Part shown: positions 32,472-35,149 of the stretch, one piece after another
How positions within the stretch are numbered: the stretch's first letter is position 1
Layout of the letters: every line of letters begins with the position of its first letter
Source of the DNA: Akkermansia muciniphila
GTDB taxonomy: Bacteria > Verrucomicrobiota > Verrucomicrobiia > Limisphaerales > UBA11320
DNA: 35,149 nt
Direction: 5' to 3'
NCBI GenBank assembly: GCA_945861575.1
Contig: CAMAVD010000022.1
Coordinates: 1-35,149 of the forward strand
Notes under the pieces: model-generated
Databases searched by the model: none
Seen by the model: only the letters and a program-made list of their open reading frames with translations
What the model was told of the DNA's origin: nothing
Position numbers and translations under genes: made by a program

Positions 32472-35149
32472 TCACCGGGAGACGTTGGATCTCGTATTGT
32501 TCGGAGACTTGGGGCTCGCAAGGAATCGGATCACCCCGGGGGCAGCGCTGTAGGCGAGGGCTTGTCCGTCGGGGGAGAAGGTGATCCGATCGCTGGCTTC
32601 AGGGGCTGTGACCGACATCACCTGCCTCAGTGTGCCCAAATGCCACAGCGTGATGGATTGCTTGGATCCTATCGATGCCAGGAGGCGACTGTCGGGCGAG
32701 AACGCCACTCCGCTCGCTTCTTCATAGTAGCCGATCATCTCGCCCAAGAGACTCCCCTTCGCGGTATCCCAGAGCCGAACAACTCGATCGACTCCGGCAC
32801 TCGCGAGCTTCTGTCCGTCCGGTGAGAAGGCGAGTCCTTTCACTTCTTCTGTATGGCGGCTCAGTAACTGGGTACGGCCCGAGGCCAGATGGTGAAGCCA
32901 GATGGTGTAAGGTGAATGGACCGTGAGCGCGAGCTGATCTCCACTCGGACTGATCGCGATCGCGAGGGGATCATACTTGCCGGTCATGGGCACTGTCGCC
33001 TTCCGACGTCCATTCGCGATGTCCCACACGATGGTTTCGTTCACATAGCTTACGGCCAGGCTCGAGCCGTCGTCGGAAATGGCAAACATCCGCCCTTCGC
33101 CCGATTGTTTCGGTCCTTCCAAGGCTGGGCCGGGACTGAGCTTGCCTGTGGAGGCTTGCCAGATATCCAATCCGGAGGTGCCATCGTTCCAGAGCACGAC
33201 GTCTTCACCGTTGCTCCCAAAGCCGCCTCCCCAACGGCTCTCGAATTCATCGATCACTGTTCCGTTGCGGACATCACGCAAAACGAGCTTCGATCGGCTC
33301 TGTTTCGAATCGTTCAGCGTGAGCATGCGTTCCCCGCTGCGCGAATACCTCGGCAACCAATGCACGCGACTTGGAATGGCTTGAGCGGTAGCTGAGGGAT
33401 GGGCGGACCAGAGGCGGAGGCTCATGTCCTTGCTTGCGCTGCAAAGATAATTTCCATCTGCGCTCCAGGCCGCATTCCATACTTCGTCGTCGTGTCCGTG
33501 GAGCACCAAGGAGCGGTCCAGGCTGTCGATCTCGCGGATCTGCAGGGTACGATCTGAACCGGTCGTGACAATGCGGCTTCCATCCGGCGAGAACGCAATC
33601 CCCCAGACTTTGAATCGATGACCTCCCAGGCTGATGGGAGGCGTTGATTTCTCTCTCAAATCCCAGACGCGCGCCCCCATGCCGAATCCTGCCGCCGCAA
33701 GCCGGGTGCCGTCGGCTGAGAAAGAGAGGGACCAGGGGGAGTCGCTGGTGATCAGTTGTCGGGATTCTCCTGAGTCAAGGTTCCAGAGATGGATGTCCTT
33801 AGTCTCTCCGCCCCCGGCCAGCCAATGTCCATCGGTCGACAATGCCAGCTGTCTCACTGCCAGATTGGTTTGAAAAAGAAGCTGTCTCGAACGCCACTTC
33901 CAAATCTGAACTCCCTTCTCGGCGGGAAAGTAGCGAAAGGGGGAAGACATCGAAATCGCCAGAAGCTCGCCATCGGCGGAGAGGGTTGCGTTGACTCCGT
34001 CGAAGGGAGCTTCCGGTGCCGGCTGGCCGTCGCGGGTCCAGAAGCGAACTTTGCCGTCGGATCCAGCGCTCGCCAAACGCTGGCTGTCGGGTGTGAATGA
34101 CACGGACCAGATGACGCCTCCTCCGGATCGTTTCGGTGTGATGCGAGCTCCGGTTTTTAAGTTCCAGAGATGCACCGTGGCATCCATTCCACCCGAGGCA
34201 GCGAGCTGGCCGTCCGGCGAGAGCGCGACGCAGGTGACCGTCGCGGTATGACCGGTCAGCACGGTCTGCTGTTGCCCTTGGCAAAGATGGTTTAGCAGAT
34301 GCCATTCAAGCCCACGCATGTCGGGCTGATCCTTCCCGGGCAGCTGAGCTGACAACATATGCCGCGCCAAGCCGAGGTCGTGTCCTTCGAGGGCCTGCGA
34401 GGCGACCTGCATATCGGCAGCGTAGCGCTCCAGATCGCGGTGGAAGGCATGCTTTTCAGCACGCTGCCATTGAAGAGTGATCCCGAGAATTCCGACAGCC
34501 ACCGCCAGGAGAAGGGCCAGCAGGGTGGAAGCCAGTGCGGGGCGGCGCCGACACCAGCGCGCTAGTCGCTCAGCTCCGGAGGTGGGCCGTGCCAGGAGCG
34601 GTTCACCTCGCTGCCAACGTTCCAACTCCTCCGCCAACGCTTCGGCAGAGGAATACCGCTGAACCGGATTCTTGCTTAAACATTTCAGACAGACGGTTCG
34701 AAGGTCGTGGTCCGCAATGGGTGAACCATCCGGATCCTCCTCTGCAATCTTGCGGAGGAGGGCGGGGAGACCTTCGGCAGCGAAGGGGGGCCTTCCGGTA
34801 AGGAGCTCGTAAAGGATGGCCCCCAATCCGTAGATGTCGGACGCTGTGGTGAAGTGTTTGGCATCACCGGCTACCTGCTCGGGAGACATGTAGGCTGGGC
34901 TCCCCATGACATCCGTGCTGCCTGTGAGGCTTAGGTCGCGATCGGCAAACTTAGCGAGTCCAAAGTCCCCGACATAGGGTCGACCCGAGGCGTCGATCAG
35001 AATGTTGTGGGGCTTGAGGTCGCGATGCTGGATTCCGCGCTGATGGGCGTAGTGAATCGCGCGGGCAATCTGAATGACCCGCTCGACAGCAACGGGCAGT
35101 CGGGTTGAGGTTGCCGGCGGATCTTTCCCAGCGCGTGGTGCCTCTCGTT
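32472..35149 (-). CDS. Ser/Thr protein kinase with TM helix and WD40 repeats (5' end missing)
   Basis: About 892 residues are visible; the frame stays open to the window edge, so the N-terminal kinase lobe is cut off. A Hanks-type kinase C-lobe is present: catalytic HRDLKPHN (about 35027-35004), DFGLAKF (about 34967-34947), activation segment GSPAYMSPEQ and DIYGLGAILYELLTGRPPF. A single transmembrane helix follows (LASTLLALLLAVAVGILGITL, about 34550-34485), then a linker and about 14 WD40-like repeats by hand count (SPDGxxLASAGxDxxVRLWD), enough for two seven-bladed propellers outside the membrane. The architecture is common in PVC bacteria and suggests a receptor kinase; the ligand is unknown. 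Confidence 0.93.
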   Translation of the reverse strand, partial: REAPRAGKDPPATSTRLPVAVERVIQIARAIHYAHQRGIQHRDLKPHNILIDASGRPYVGDFGLAKFADRDLSLTGSTDVMGSPAYMSPEQVAGDAKHFTTASDIYGLGAILYELLTGRPPFAAEGLPALLRKIAEEDPDGSPIADHDLRTVCLKCLSKNPVQRYSSAEALAEELERWQRGEPLLARPTSGAERLARWCRRRPALASTLLALLLAVAVGILGITLQWQRAEKHAFHRDLERYAADMQVASQALEGHDLGLARHMLSAQLPGKDQPDMRGLEWHLLNHLCQGQQQTVLTGHTATVTCVALSPDGQLAASGGMDATVHLWNLKTGARITPKRSGGGVIWSVSFTPDSQRLASAGSDGKVRFWTRDGQPAPEAPFDGVNATLSADGELLAISMSSPFRYFPAEKGVQIWKWRSRQLLFQTNLAVRQLALSTDGHWLAGGGETKDIHLWNLDSGESRQLITSDSPWSLSFSADGTRLAAAGFGMGARVWDLREKSTPPISLGGHRFKVWGIAFSPDGSRIVTTGSDRTLQIREIDSLDRSLVLHGHDDEVWNAAWSADGNYLCSASKDMSLRLWSAHPSATAQAIPSRVHWLPRYSRSGERMLTLNDSKQSRSKLVLRDVRNGTVIDEFESRWGGGFGSNGEDVVLWNDGTSGLDIWQASTGKLSPGPALEGPKQSGEGRMFAISDDGSSLAVSYVNETIVWDIANGRRKATVPMTGKYDPLAIAISPSGDQLALTVHSPYTIWLHHLASGRTQLLSRHTEEVKGLAFSPDGQKLASAGVDRVVRLWDTAKGSLLGEMIGYYEEASGVAFSPDSRLLASIGSKQSITLWHLGTLRQVMSVTAPEASDRITFSPDGQALAYSAAPGVIRFLASPKSPNNTRSNVSR

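Overview
The window reads as chromosomal DNA of a free-living Gram-negative bacterium, most likely of the Verrucomicrobia/Planctomycetes (PVC) group. The clues are a Planctomycete-type cytochrome fused to leucine-rich repeats, a Hanks-type Ser/Thr kinase fused to WD40 propellers, a CE15-type carbohydrate esterase, the futalosine menaquinone route and a GC-rich, often SD-poor gene style. The taxon is inferred from gene content only.

Region 1 (1-20606). After a tRNA-Gly(GCC) on the minus strand comes a tightly coupled plus-strand type II secretion / type IV pilus-like operon in the order gspG-H-I-J-K-L-M-D. Several junctions are ATGA overlaps. The set holds five pseudopilins (major GspG, minor H, I, J and K), a PilM/PilN-like GspL, a PilO-like GspM with a PilP/GspC-like tail, and a secretin. 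No ATPase (GspE), platform protein (GspF) or prepilin peptidase (GspO) is present, so these must be encoded elsewhere. The secretin gene is the striking object of the window: one uninterrupted 12.9-kb reading frame for 4290 residues. It has a signal peptide, an N0/STN-like domain, about 47 tandem secretin N-type repeats of about 81 residues (hand count), and one normal C-terminal secretin domain. Ordinary GspD has N0 plus three such repeats in about 650 residues. Inside the array a four-repeat super-module of about 309 residues occurs three times in a row. A small secreted protein of unknown function follows 18 bp downstream.

Region 2 (20646-24040). A Ski2-like DExH helicase with an unusual DEYQ motif II and a C-terminal C-x2-C-x5-C cluster converges with a secreted concanavalin/LamG-like protein on the minus strand.

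Region 3 (24168-27727). A menaquinone (futalosine pathway) cluster: UbiX-like flavin prenyltransferase, UbiA-like prenyltransferase (MqnP role), MqnE radical-SAM aminodeoxyfutalosine synthase and MqnA chorismate dehydratase. MqnA and MqnE catalyse the first two steps. UbiA and UbiX serve the late prenylation and decarboxylation steps.

Region 4 (27741-35149, all minus strand). A secreted cytochrome-LRR protein with a Lys/Glu/Pro repeat tail; an MFS transporter; a 642-bp gene-free gap holding a long imperfect palindrome; a CE15-like glucuronoyl esterase lipoprotein; and the 3' part of a Ser/Thr kinase with one transmembrane segment and about 14 WD40 repeats, cut by the window edge.
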